Source: JAJPHF01 sp035293805 (lineage in GTDB: Bacteria > Chloroflexota > UBA6077 > JAJPHF01). Taken from it: a stretch of DNA of 64,000 nt. Of this stretch, positions 42,689 through 50,439 are shown piece after piece (within the stretch, counting starts at the first letter, position 1; each line of letters begins with the position of its first letter). The translations under genes and the position numbers were made by a program. The notes under the pieces were generated by a model. It was given only the letters and a program-made list of their open reading frames with translations. It ran no database searches and was not told where the DNA came from. The stretch covers positions 1-64,000 of the forward strand of contig DATGMD010000062.1 in NCBI GenBank assembly GCA_035293805.1, read 5' to 3'.

Positions 42689-43276
42689 TCAGTGCGCAGC
42701 CCGGCGGGCGCGCAGCCGCGCGAGCTTCTCCTGCAACTGGCGCTCCGCCTCTTCCGCCCGCTCCGGCGTCGGCCACTGCTGGATGACGGTCAGGGTCTTG
42801 TCATAGGGGCCGACGGCAAGCTGCTGCCGCAGCTCGTCCGGGTACGCCGAGCAGTGCAGCTCCAGGTGGTTCCCGTCGGGGTCGTTGAAGTAGATCTCGC
42901 AGCCCTTCGTGCCGGCGCGCGTCATCGGCCCGACGAACGGCACCCCCCAGTAGCGGAGCTGCTCGACCCAGAGCGCCACGTCCTCGGCGGGGATGTCGAA
43001 GGCGTGGTGGGGATGCGACTGGTCGACCGTCGGCTGGCCGTAGTCCTGCTCGAACAGGTCCAGCTCGATGCCCGGGCACAGCGCCACACCGACTTGCAGG
43101 CTGCGCGCCAGACCCTTTTGCACGCGGTCCGGCGCCGACTCGTGGTCCACCTCGCAGTTGAAGACCGCCGTGTAGAACCGGGCGGCCGCGTAGCGATCGC
43201 GGACCGGGAGCGTGAAGTGGTTGAGGCCGCGGATGCGTACCCGCGCCCCGGCGGGCGCCGACGTGTCCAGCGCCAT
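42689..43276 (-). CDS. VOC-family protein
   Basis: A 195-residue vicinal-oxygen-chelate protein: VRIRGLNHFTLPVRDRYAAA, SHPHHAFDIPAEDVALWVEQ and CEIYFNDPDGNHLELHCSAY. Metal residues His near the start, the second-half His and the final Glu are present. The C-terminal 45 residues are a charged helix (ERAEEAERQLQEKLARLRAR), absent from the other VOC proteins here. GGGAGGTG precedes the ATG. Downstream of the M24 paralog at 43375. Confidence 0.82.
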   Translation of the reverse strand: MALDTSAPAGARVRIRGLNHFTLPVRDRYAAARFYTAVFNCEVDHESAPDRVQKGLARSLQVGVALCPGIELDLFEQDYGQPTVDQSHPHHAFDIPAEDVALWVEQLRYWGVPFVGPMTRAGTKGCEIYFNDPDGNHLELHCSAYPDELRQQLAVGPYDKTLTVIQQWPTPERAEEAERQLQEKLARLRARRAAH

Positions 43277-43374
43277 GACGCACCTCCCTCATGGCCGTGC
43301 CGGCCCGGTGGCCGCGACATGGCCGTGATACCACACGCCGGCACTCGGGGCAATCCTTGCGCGCCGGCCGCGGC

Positions 43375-44640
43375 TCAGCCGCCGGCGATGGCGATGCCGT
43401 GCGGGCGCGTGCCGAGCCGACGGCCGCCCTGGGCCGTGACGACCACGGTGTCGCCGAACGTAATCGCGTACTGGCCGTCCGCCGAGACGACGCCCGGCTT
43501 GAGCACGAACACCATGCGCTCCTGGAGCGGCACGGCGAGCGGCCCCGGGTCGCGGGCGGAGTCGGTGATGATCGGGCCGTCGTCGCCCTGGCCCCGCCCG
43601 TGCATGTTCAGCACGCCCTTCACGCCCGCCGCCGGGCCGCTGCGGGGCGCGATGGCGTCCGCCCGCGCGGCGCACTGTGCCGCCAGCTCCCCGAGCGTCG
43701 TGCCGGGCCGGAGCGCCTCTAGCGTCGTGTGGAACAGGTCGTCCTGTACCTTCATCAGCTCGACGTACGCCGGGTCCGGCTGGCCCACGGCCACGGGCAC
43801 GTCTTGCTGCGCGCGATAGCCCGCCCACGAGGCCTCCAGCTCGTTCAGGATGATGTCGCCCGGCTGCAGCAGGCGGTGGCACGGCCGCGCCTGCGTGCGC
43901 CGCGGCCGCGGGCCGGACACCCAGTTGTAGTGGACCGGCAGCTCGGAGCCCGCGCGCAGCATCGCCCCCATCGCCTCGCCCCACACCACCCAGTCGCTCG
44001 CGCCGGGGCGCGCCGCGGCGATTTCGGCATCGTAGCCGGCGTCGATGATGTCGTTCGAGCGGGCCAGGAACGCGATCTCTTCCTCGCTCTTCACCCAGCG
44101 CGTCTCGACCAGCAGGTCGGTGGCGTCGCGCAGCTCGGCGTCCGGGAAGGCGTCGCGGATCTGCCGGTAAGTGCCGTAGAGGATCGTGCCCTCGGGACTG
44201 CGCGTGCCCTCGCCCAGCCCGGCGATGCCGATGACGCGCGGGCTCAGCTCGCGCAGCCGCTCGACGACGACCCTCCCGTAGTTGCGCCGCGCCTCGCGGA
44301 CGTCGGTCACCCAGTTCTGCACGTTGGGCCAGCGCAGCTTGGCGCTGGTCGCGATGGCCGTGACCGCGCCCTCCAGCGGGAAGACGACGGCGACGTCGGC
44401 GTCTCCGCCCCCGCCGACGTGGCTCAGGTAGCGGCTGTTCGCCTGGAAGTCGGTCGAGTGGCCGCTGTTCTGCGGCGTCACCAGCACGTCGATGCCCTGC
44501 GCGGCCATGCGCGCCCGCACCGCCGCCCAGCGCCGGTCGCGCTCCGCGAGCGAGAAGCGCGGGTACGGGTCCAGGCCCTCGTCCCAGTCCACGTCGGCCA
44601 GGCTGCGGTCCACCGGATAGGTCTGCGCGGTAGCGGTCAT
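43375..44640 (-). CDS. M24 (pita-bread) fold protein lacking metal ligands (paralog 2)
   Basis: A 421-residue paralog of 38795. Start ATG 44640 with GAGGAGG upstream. LAERDRRWAAVRARMAAQGI opens the first domain. The metal positions are altered in the same way: IILNELEASWAGYRAQQDVP (Glu, Gln), MHGRGQGDD (His kept), VFVLKPGVV (Lys for Glu) and ITFGDTVVVTAQGG (Glu lost). It lies 17 bp after the stop of the Fe-type binding protein at 44658 and upstream of a VOC gene, so binding protein, M24 and VOC form a module. Confidence 0.8.
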   Translation of the reverse strand: MTATAQTYPVDRSLADVDWDEGLDPYPRFSLAERDRRWAAVRARMAAQGIDVLVTPQNSGHSTDFQANSRYLSHVGGGGDADVAVVFPLEGAVTAIATSAKLRWPNVQNWVTDVREARRNYGRVVVERLRELSPRVIGIAGLGEGTRSPEGTILYGTYRQIRDAFPDAELRDATDLLVETRWVKSEEEIAFLARSNDIIDAGYDAEIAAARPGASDWVVWGEAMGAMLRAGSELPVHYNWVSGPRPRRTQARPCHRLLQPGDIILNELEASWAGYRAQQDVPVAVGQPDPAYVELMKVQDDLFHTTLEALRPGTTLGELAAQCAARADAIAPRSGPAAGVKGVLNMHGRGQGDDGPIITDSARDPGPLAVPLQERMVFVLKPGVVSADGQYAITFGDTVVVTAQGGRRLGTRPHGIAIAGG

Positions 44641-44657
44641 GGCCTGCCTCCTCGTTC

Positions 44658-45779
44658 TCAGCGATGGTCGCGCAACAGCGCGGTCAGCTCCTCGGAGAGC
44701 CCCTCCAGCTCCGGATGCTCGGCGACGAACCGCGCGTCCACTTTCAGCGGCGTGATGCCCTTCGCGCGCACGTCGTTCAGCTCGGCCGCCGACTGCGAGC
44801 CGGGCAGGCTGACGTGGTCCAGGTACTCGGTCTCGTAGAGCGCGCGCTGGCCGGCCTCGCTCAACAGCAGGTTGACGAACAGCTTGGCCAGGTTCGGGTG
44901 CGCGGCGGTGCGTGGCACGCCCAGGTAGAAGACCGCGATCACCGGCGCGTCCTCGGGGATGACGTGGCCGACCGGGCCGCCCTTGGCCTGGCCCTTGTGT
45001 ACCTCGTAGCCGCCGCAGTCCATCACCAGCATGCCAAACTCGCCGCTCATGAAGCGCGCCGTCTCGCCGCAGCGCACCAGCCCCGAGATGTTCCCCGAGA
45101 GCCGCGCCACGTAACGCTTCATGCGTTCGGGGCCCCACTCCGGGCGCGCGGCCACGCGGTCGAAGTTGGCCGCGTTCTGCGTGGAGGCCATGATGTCGCG
45201 CCACTTCGGGTTAAGCGCGTCCTCCAGCGTGTGCGGCGCGTCGGCGGGCGGCACCAGGTTGGTGTTGTAGGTGATGCCGGGCAGCCGCGTCGCCACCTCC
45301 ACGCCGACGTTGTTCGGCGCCACGATCTCGGGCGTGATTCGCGGCGAGAGCTGCGTGTAGTCGTAGCGTTCGAGGACGTCCCGGTCGAGCAGCGGCGCGT
45401 AGTGGGTCTCGCCGCCGAGCAGCAGGTCCGTCTCGCTCTTGCGGCCCGTGGCCACTTCCTGGCTCACCCGCGACGACATCTCGGTCATCGTCGGGCCGGG
45501 CGTGAAATTGACCTGGATGCTGGTGCCGTAGGTCTGGTTGAACAGAACGGCGAGGCGCTGGGCGCCCTGGCTGCCGCCCAGCGTGTTGTCGCTCCAGGAG
45601 AGGTCAAGCTCGTTCTCGCCGGCGTCGCGGGCCGCGGCGAGCAGCCGCGCGACCTCGGGGGTCTGCGACGCGTCGGCCGTCGGGCTCGCCGCGGCCGGCT
45701 GGCGGGTGGGCGTGGGGGCCCCCTGGCAGGCCGCCAGGAGCCACAGCGCGGCACCGAGGACGGCGAGCGTGCGCGGCAT
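44658..45779 (-). CDS. Fe3+/AfuA-type ABC substrate-binding lipoprotein
   Basis: A 373-residue lipoprotein with signal peptide MPRTLAVLGAALWLLAAC. The body is a near duplicate of the protein at 41484: LDLSWSDNTLGGSQGAQRLA, VNFTPGPTMTEMSSRVSQ, LPGITYNTNLVPPADAPHTL, VPRTAAHPNLAKLFVNLLLS and LPGSQSAAELNDVRAKGI. Duplication thus covered binding protein plus M24 gene together. GGGGAGCAGGG precedes the ATG. No permease nearby; the only one in the window is at 56687. Confidence 0.86.
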   Translation of the reverse strand: MPRTLAVLGAALWLLAACQGAPTPTRQPAAASPTADASQTPEVARLLAAARDAGENELDLSWSDNTLGGSQGAQRLAVLFNQTYGTSIQVNFTPGPTMTEMSSRVSQEVATGRKSETDLLLGGETHYAPLLDRDVLERYDYTQLSPRITPEIVAPNNVGVEVATRLPGITYNTNLVPPADAPHTLEDALNPKWRDIMASTQNAANFDRVAARPEWGPERMKRYVARLSGNISGLVRCGETARFMSGEFGMLVMDCGGYEVHKGQAKGGPVGHVIPEDAPVIAVFYLGVPRTAAHPNLAKLFVNLLLSEAGQRALYETEYLDHVSLPGSQSAAELNDVRAKGITPLKVDARFVAEHPELEGLSEELTALLRDHR

Positions 45780-45837
45780 CCCTGCTCCCCGGGGGCAGCG
45801 CCCCCATCATCCTGACGCGCGTCTCCGCGCGCCCGCG

Positions 45838-47046
45838 TCAGCCCAGCTCGTACAGCTCCTGCGGCCGGGTGCCGAGCCGCTCCGCGCCGTCTTCGCGCAC
45901 GACCACGACCTCGCCCCAGTGGCCGTAATCGGGCTTGTCGTCCACCCAGACGTTCGGCTTGACCACCATACAGCAGCCCTCGGCCAGCTCCACGTCGAGG
46001 AGCGCCGGCGAGTAGTGTCCCGTCACCAGCGGGCCGTCGTCGCCGGTGCCACGCCCGTGCATGAGCAGCCTCGCCACGCCGCGCCCATTCATGGCCGTAA
46101 CGTTGCCGATCTCCAGCAGCTCCGCCACCCGCACGCCCGGCTTGAGCGCGGCGAACACCCGGTTGAACGCCTCCCAGGCCAGCTGCATCCCATCACGCAG
46201 GTCCGGGTGGGCGGGCCCCATCGCGAACGTCTCGTCGATCTGCGCGATGTGGCCGCCCCAGCGCCCCTCGATCTCGATGGCCAGCACGTCGCCGCGCTCT
46301 AGGGTGCGGAACGAGGGCTGCTCGACGCGGTGGTAGGTGTTCCCGAGCGGCCCGCTGATCCAGCCGAACATCGGCTGGAAGCTGCCGCCCGCGTCGGCGT
46401 TGGCGAACAGCATGTGGGCGAACACGTGCCGCTCCCGCACGCCGGGGCGCGCGTGGTCCAGCACGGCGCGCATGGTCTGCTCCGCCACCGCGGTGCCCTG
46501 GCGCAGGAAGTCGATCTCCTCGGCGCTCTTCTGGTAGCGCGCCTCGCCGAGCAGGTCCGTGGCGGAAACCACGCGGGCGTTCGGGAAGGCCTGCTTGATG
46601 ATCTCGACCGACTGCCAGTTCACCTCCCCCTCGGTCTCGCGGACGTGGCTGAGCAGCCCCGAGGTCAGCCCCGCGATGCCCAGCGTGCCGCGCTCGAAGC
46701 CCAGCTCCCGCAGCCGCGCGACGACCGTCGTGCCCCCGGCGCCGCGCCGCGCCGCCCGGATGTCCGTGAGCCAGTTCGACGACGGCCACACGCCGCCGCG
46801 CGAGTGCCAGGCCGTCACCTCCCCCTCCAGCGGGAAGACGACGGTCGTCTCGTCCGAGTTCTCGCCGAGCTGCGTCAGGTAGCGGGCGTCGGCCTGGCCC
46901 CGGTCGTGGTTGTTCGTACACGGCAGGCAGGCGATGACGTCGATGCCGTCGCGGGCCATCAGCGCCCGCACGCGCGCCCAGCGGCGGTCGCGCTCGGCCA
47001 CTGAGAAGACGGCGTTGCTCCACTCGGGCGTCCACACGTCAGGCAT
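45838..47046 (-). CDS. M24 (pita-bread) fold protein lacking metal ligands (paralog 3)
   Basis: A 402-residue paralog: VAERDRRWARVRALMARDGI, then VLAIEIEGRWGGHIAQIDET (Glu, Gln at the Asp places), LMHGRGTGDDGPLV (His kept), CMVVKPNVW (Lys for Glu) and HWGEVVVVREDGAERLG (Glu lost). It is more diverged from the other two than they are from each other. The ATG overlaps the LysR stop by eight bases, so the regulator and the M24 gene share a transcript. GGAGGG precedes the ATG. Confidence 0.8.
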   Translation of the reverse strand: MPDVWTPEWSNAVFSVAERDRRWARVRALMARDGIDVIACLPCTNNHDRGQADARYLTQLGENSDETTVVFPLEGEVTAWHSRGGVWPSSNWLTDIRAARRGAGGTTVVARLRELGFERGTLGIAGLTSGLLSHVRETEGEVNWQSVEIIKQAFPNARVVSATDLLGEARYQKSAEEIDFLRQGTAVAEQTMRAVLDHARPGVRERHVFAHMLFANADAGGSFQPMFGWISGPLGNTYHRVEQPSFRTLERGDVLAIEIEGRWGGHIAQIDETFAMGPAHPDLRDGMQLAWEAFNRVFAALKPGVRVAELLEIGNVTAMNGRGVARLLMHGRGTGDDGPLVTGHYSPALLDVELAEGCCMVVKPNVWVDDKPDYGHWGEVVVVREDGAERLGTRPQELYELG

Positions 47047-48034
47047 AGGGTCCCTCCACGGCGTTTGCTTGGTCGCCCAGTTGGCCGACGAGAAAGGCCC
47101 GGAACTGCCGGGCGATCGGCGTGAGCGGAGCGTGCCGGCGCCGCACTAGGCAGACCGCGCGCGAGGGCGGCGGCTCCGCGAGCGGCAGCGCCCGCAGCCG
47201 CCCCTCCGCCAGCTCCCGGCGCAGCGCCGCCCCGAACAGCACGCCGATGCCGCCGCCCGCCTCGACCAGCCGCTTCACCCCCTCCGGCCCCTGTAGGTCG
47301 ATCACTCGCGCCGCCGCCAGCCCGCGCGTCTCCAGCTGGCGGACGATCTGCTCCCAGTGCGGCTCCATGAACGGTCCGATCAGCGTCTCGTCGCGCAGGT
47401 CTTCCCAGGACACGCGGTCGCGCCGCGCGAGCGGCGAGCCCGGCGCCGCGAAAAACGTTACCGGGTCGTCGTAGAGCGGCTCCAGCAGCAGCTCGCGCGG
47501 CTGGACCGTCTGCGGCGCCGCGCCGTAGACGGCGAGATCGTACGTCTCGCTCAAGAAGACCTCGCGGATGTGCCCCGGGCCCAGGATCTGGAGCACCACC
47601 TGCGCCTGCGGCACCTCTTGCATGAACGCGCCGATGACGGTCGGCAGCACGTAGTTGCCAGGCGTGCTGGTGGCCAGCAGCCGCAGCGTCCCGGCGTGCC
47701 CGCCGCGCAGGTCGGCGAGCAACTGCTCGAACCACTGCTCCTGGCTAAGTACCGCCTGGGCGGCCTGCGCCAGCTCGGCCCCGGCGGGCGTGAGCAGCAG
47801 GCGTCGGCCCTGGCGCTCCACGAGCGGGATAGCCGCCTTGCGTTCGGCCGCGCGCAGCGTCTTGCTGACCGCCGGCTGCCCCAGGCACACCGCCTGAGCG
47901 ATGTTCGCCAGCGTCCGGCCCTCGGCCAGGCTCGCCAGGATGCGCAGCTCCATCAGCGAGAACGCCGTGCGCGGCTCGCGGCGCCCGTTGGCGCGCCGCC
48001 CGTCGCGGCTCGCGGCCCCGCACGGCGCCCTCAC
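47039..48034 (-). CDS. LysR-family transcriptional regulator
   Basis: A 331-residue regulator. The winged helix is MELRILASLAEGRTLANIAQ AVCLGQPAVSK with TLRAAERKAAIPLVERQGRR. The effector domain follows (LRLLATSTPGNYVLPTVIGA; GGIGVLFGAALRREL). GTG 48034 overlaps the VOC stop by four bases (GTGA), adding ~27 residues before the HTH; an ATG at 47953 could also be used. It is embedded co-directionally between VOC and M24 genes with overlaps at both ends, unlike the usual divergent LysR arrangement. The inducer may be an aromatic intermediate. Confidence 0.85.
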   Translation of the reverse strand: MRAPCGAASRDGRRANGRREPRTAFSLMELRILASLAEGRTLANIAQAVCLGQPAVSKTLRAAERKAAIPLVERQGRRLLLTPAGAELAQAAQAVLSQEQWFEQLLADLRGGHAGTLRLLATSTPGNYVLPTVIGAFMQEVPQAQVVLQILGPGHIREVFLSETYDLAVYGAAPQTVQPRELLLEPLYDDPVTFFAAPGSPLARRDRVSWEDLRDETLIGPFMEPHWEQIVRQLETRGLAAARVIDLQGPEGVKRLVEAGGGIGVLFGAALRRELAEGRLRALPLAEPPPSRAVCLVRRRHAPLTPIARQFRAFLVGQLGDQANAVEGPYA

Positions 48035-48960
48035 GTGGTGAAGCCCAGAAAGTTGCCGCTCGGGTCTTTCAGGTACAGCGCCCCGCCCACCCGCTCGAAC
48101 GGCCCCCCCGTCGCCTCCGCACGGTGCAGGCAGCGCAGCCGCACCTCCTGGCAGCGCGCCGCCAGCGCCTCCAGGCCGCCGGGCCGCAGGCGGAACCCGG
48201 TCCGCGGCGTACCCATGAACTGCTCCCGCGGCGGCTCCTGGCGGTGCTCCGTGGCGAGATAGATCCCGAGCACGGCGTCGGGCGCGAAGCGAACGAAGAA
48301 GTGCGGGTTCGTGCGCGCCACGCGCGGCTCGTTGTCGTCGGTCATCGCCGCGCTGTACAGGGTGTCCCAGCGTCGCGTGCCGGGCGCGCAGTCGTCCTCG
48401 CCGCGCCCCCAGGCGCGCGCCCGCGCGTAGTCGTCCATGTGCCAGCCGACGCGCGTCTCCACCTCGCCGCCGAGCAGCTGCGTGTAGAACACCTCGGCCC
48501 ACTCCAGGTCGTAGACCTCGACGGCCGCATGGTCGATGCCGCGCGTCGGCCCGGCGACGAGCTGCACCCGGTTCCCGTCGGGATCGGCGCAGTAGCGATT
48601 CTCGTCGCGCTCGGCCGGGCGATCTTCGTGGTACCGCCGGACAGGCACGCCGGCAGCCGCCAGCCGCCCCTCGACCGCCGCCAGCTCCGCTCGCGGGAGG
48701 CGATACGCCGCGTGGCAGCCGCTGTCCGGGCGCGTGGCCGGCGCCGGGCGCTCGGCCAGCACCACGTGCTGGCGCTCGCCCACGCGCAGCCGCGGCCCCT
48801 CGGCCATCGTGCCCGCCGGCTCGAAGCCCAGCAGCTCGCCGTAGAACCGGCGCGCGCGCGCCGTGTCGGCCACCTCGATCACGAGGTCGCCGTAGGCTTC
48901 GATGAGTCCCAGCCCGCTCGTCGGCGCCGGGGTGCGGATGTCGACCCAGACCGCGGCCAT
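48031..48960 (-). CDS. Two-domain VOC protein (extradiol dioxygenase-like)
   Basis: A 309-residue protein with two VOC modules. The first: GDLVIEVADTARARRFYGEL to NRYCADPDGNRVQLVAG. The second: GIDHAAVEVYDLEWAEVFYT to GALYLKDPSGNFLGFTT. The two-module build is that of type I extradiol dioxygenases, but the last metal Glu of the second module is not obvious (FLGF), so ring cleavage is uncertain. GAGGTAGTGG precedes the ATG. First gene of the coupled VOC-LysR-M24 set. Confidence 0.78.
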   Translation of the reverse strand: MAAVWVDIRTPAPTSGLGLIEAYGDLVIEVADTARARRFYGELLGFEPAGTMAEGPRLRVGERQHVVLAERPAPATRPDSGCHAAYRLPRAELAAVEGRLAAAGVPVRRYHEDRPAERDENRYCADPDGNRVQLVAGPTRGIDHAAVEVYDLEWAEVFYTQLLGGEVETRVGWHMDDYARARAWGRGEDDCAPGTRRWDTLYSAAMTDDNEPRVARTNPHFFVRFAPDAVLGIYLATEHRQEPPREQFMGTPRTGFRLRPGGLEALAARCQEVRLRCLHRAEATGGPFERVGGALYLKDPSGNFLGFTT

Positions 48961-49036
48961 GGCCCACTACCTCGTCACGACTGATGTGCCATGCCTGGGG
49001 ATACCCAACGCATGGCAGCCGACCGTTGCTCGCGCG

Positions 49037-49495
49037 CTACCCTGCGTCGAGCGCCACGCCGCTGCGCACGGCGTCCCGCCGCCAGCAGACTTCGATGAAG
49101 TTGCCGCCGGGGTCCTGGAAGTACACCGACTCCCCAAACGGCCCCTGCTCGGGGTGGGTGACCGGGCCTTCGAACGGCACGCCCCGCGCCCGCAGGCGCT
49201 CGACGACCAGCGGGAACGCCGCGCGGTCGACCCGGAAGGCATGGCGGAAGCCGTTGGTGCCCCGCGGCTGGTCGGCCGGAGGCATCGGCATGGGCCCGTG
49301 GGGCAGCACCACCGCGAACAGCCAATCGCCCATCACGAACGACGTGTGGACCGAGCGGCCGCGGCGCGCGTCGTCGGTGTTGAAGTTGACGCGGTTCGTG
49401 ATCTGCGCGCCGAAGATGTCGGCGTAGAACTCCTCGGCGGCCTTCAGGTCGACGACGTCGATCCCGCTGTGGCTGATGCTCTCGATCTGCGCCAT
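49037..49495 (-). CDS. VOC-family protein
   Basis: A 152-residue single-domain VOC protein: IESISHSGIDVVDLKAAEEF, FRHAFRVDRAAFPLVVERL and SVYFQDPGGNFIEVCWRRD. Metal His residues and the C-terminal Glu are present. GAGGAGGCG precedes the ATG. It follows the VOC-Rieske fusion by 28 bp, suggesting both act on the same substrate. Confidence 0.84.
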   Translation of the reverse strand: MAQIESISHSGIDVVDLKAAEEFYADIFGAQITNRVNFNTDDARRGRSVHTSFVMGDWLFAVVLPHGPMPMPPADQPRGTNGFRHAFRVDRAAFPLVVERLRARGVPFEGPVTHPEQGPFGESVYFQDPGGNFIEVCWRRDAVRSGVALDAG

Positions 49496-49523
49496 GCGCG
49501 CCTCCTCGCCGCGCCCGCCCGGT

Positions 49524-50381
49524 TCAGGCGGGCGCCTGTTCGCTCACGTCCTGGGGGACCGGCGTGACGACGGGCGGCTCGTCCGCCGTGCGCTCGATCA
49601 CCACGTCGGTGTCCACCAGCACGCGGCCGTCCGCGCCGATCGTCACCGGGTTCTGCCGCAACGGGGCCACGCCGGGCAGGTGGCCGGTGTGGTCGCCTTG
49701 CAGGTTGTAGGTGGCGCCGTGGAAGGCGCAGAAGAACCGCCAGTGCTGCGGCTGATAGGCCGTCAGCCCGTTGGCGTGGCGGCACCAGCGCGAGAGCGCC
49801 AGGAAGCCGCCTTTCTCACGGACCAGGAAGAAGTTACCCTCGCGGAAGACCGTTACCGACCCCACCGCGAACTGGTCCGCCGGCCCGCAGTCCACCACGC
49901 CCACGCCCGGCTTCAGCAGCTCGTGCTGCTCGGGGCCGAACGCCTGCACCTGCCAGCGGTGGTCGTCGGGATCGCTGACGTCGAACGAGTACTCGCCCTT
50001 CGCCCGGAACGCGGCCCGCGCGTCGGCGATGTCGTAGCCCGCCGCCGCGAGCCGTTCCTGCGCCGCGCGGAACTGGTCCATCGTGAGCAGGAAGGCGTGG
50101 TGGATCGCCGTGGTGTTCGGACGCCGCGGTTGCGGCCGATCCACCTCGACCAGCACCACCGTCTGGCCCGTGCCCAGCCGCAGCACCGTGTGGGGCTGGG
50201 GCTCCGCCATCAGCCCGCGTCCCACCAGGTCCAGGCCCATGACGTCCCGGTACCAGCGCTCCGAGCGGTCGAGATCGCTGACCTCCAACACCAGGTGGCT
50301 GAAGCCGAGGCAACTCAGCCCGCCGTCGCCCGCGCACGACGCGGCGTGCCCATCGTAGTGCAGCTGATCTCCGTGGCTCAC
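49524..50381 (-). CDS. VOC-Rieske fusion protein
   Basis: A 285-residue chain. Residues ~23-155 are a VOC domain (LGFSHLVLEVSDLDRSERWY; TAIHHAFLLTMDQFRAAQER; FDVSDPDDHRWQVQAFG). Residues ~165-265 are a Rieske domain with ligands in LSRWCRHANGLTAYQPQHW then FFCAFHGATYNLQGDHTG (C-x-H ... C-x2-H). Joining a metal-binding VOC enzyme to a [2Fe-2S] electron carrier is unusual and could make an extradiol-type or monooxygenase reaction self-supplied with electrons. GTG start with GAGGAGG upstream. The VOC Glu ligand appears to be Gln (WQVQ). Confidence 0.82.
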   Translation of the reverse strand: MSHGDQLHYDGHAASCAGDGGLSCLGFSHLVLEVSDLDRSERWYRDVMGLDLVGRGLMAEPQPHTVLRLGTGQTVVLVEVDRPQPRRPNTTAIHHAFLLTMDQFRAAQERLAAAGYDIADARAAFRAKGEYSFDVSDPDDHRWQVQAFGPEQHELLKPGVGVVDCGPADQFAVGSVTVFREGNFFLVREKGGFLALSRWCRHANGLTAYQPQHWRFFCAFHGATYNLQGDHTGHLPGVAPLRQNPVTIGADGRVLVDTDVVIERTADEPPVVTPVPQDVSEQAPA

Positions 50382-50439
50382 GGTGCGCCTCCTCTATGGA
50401 TGCTCGTGCCGGCCGGGCGGTCGGTACGCTATGGGCGCC

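Noticed and set aside
38795..47046. Calling the three M24-fold proteins Xaa-Pro aminopeptidases
   Set aside because: The metal ligands needed for that activity are replaced in all three copies.
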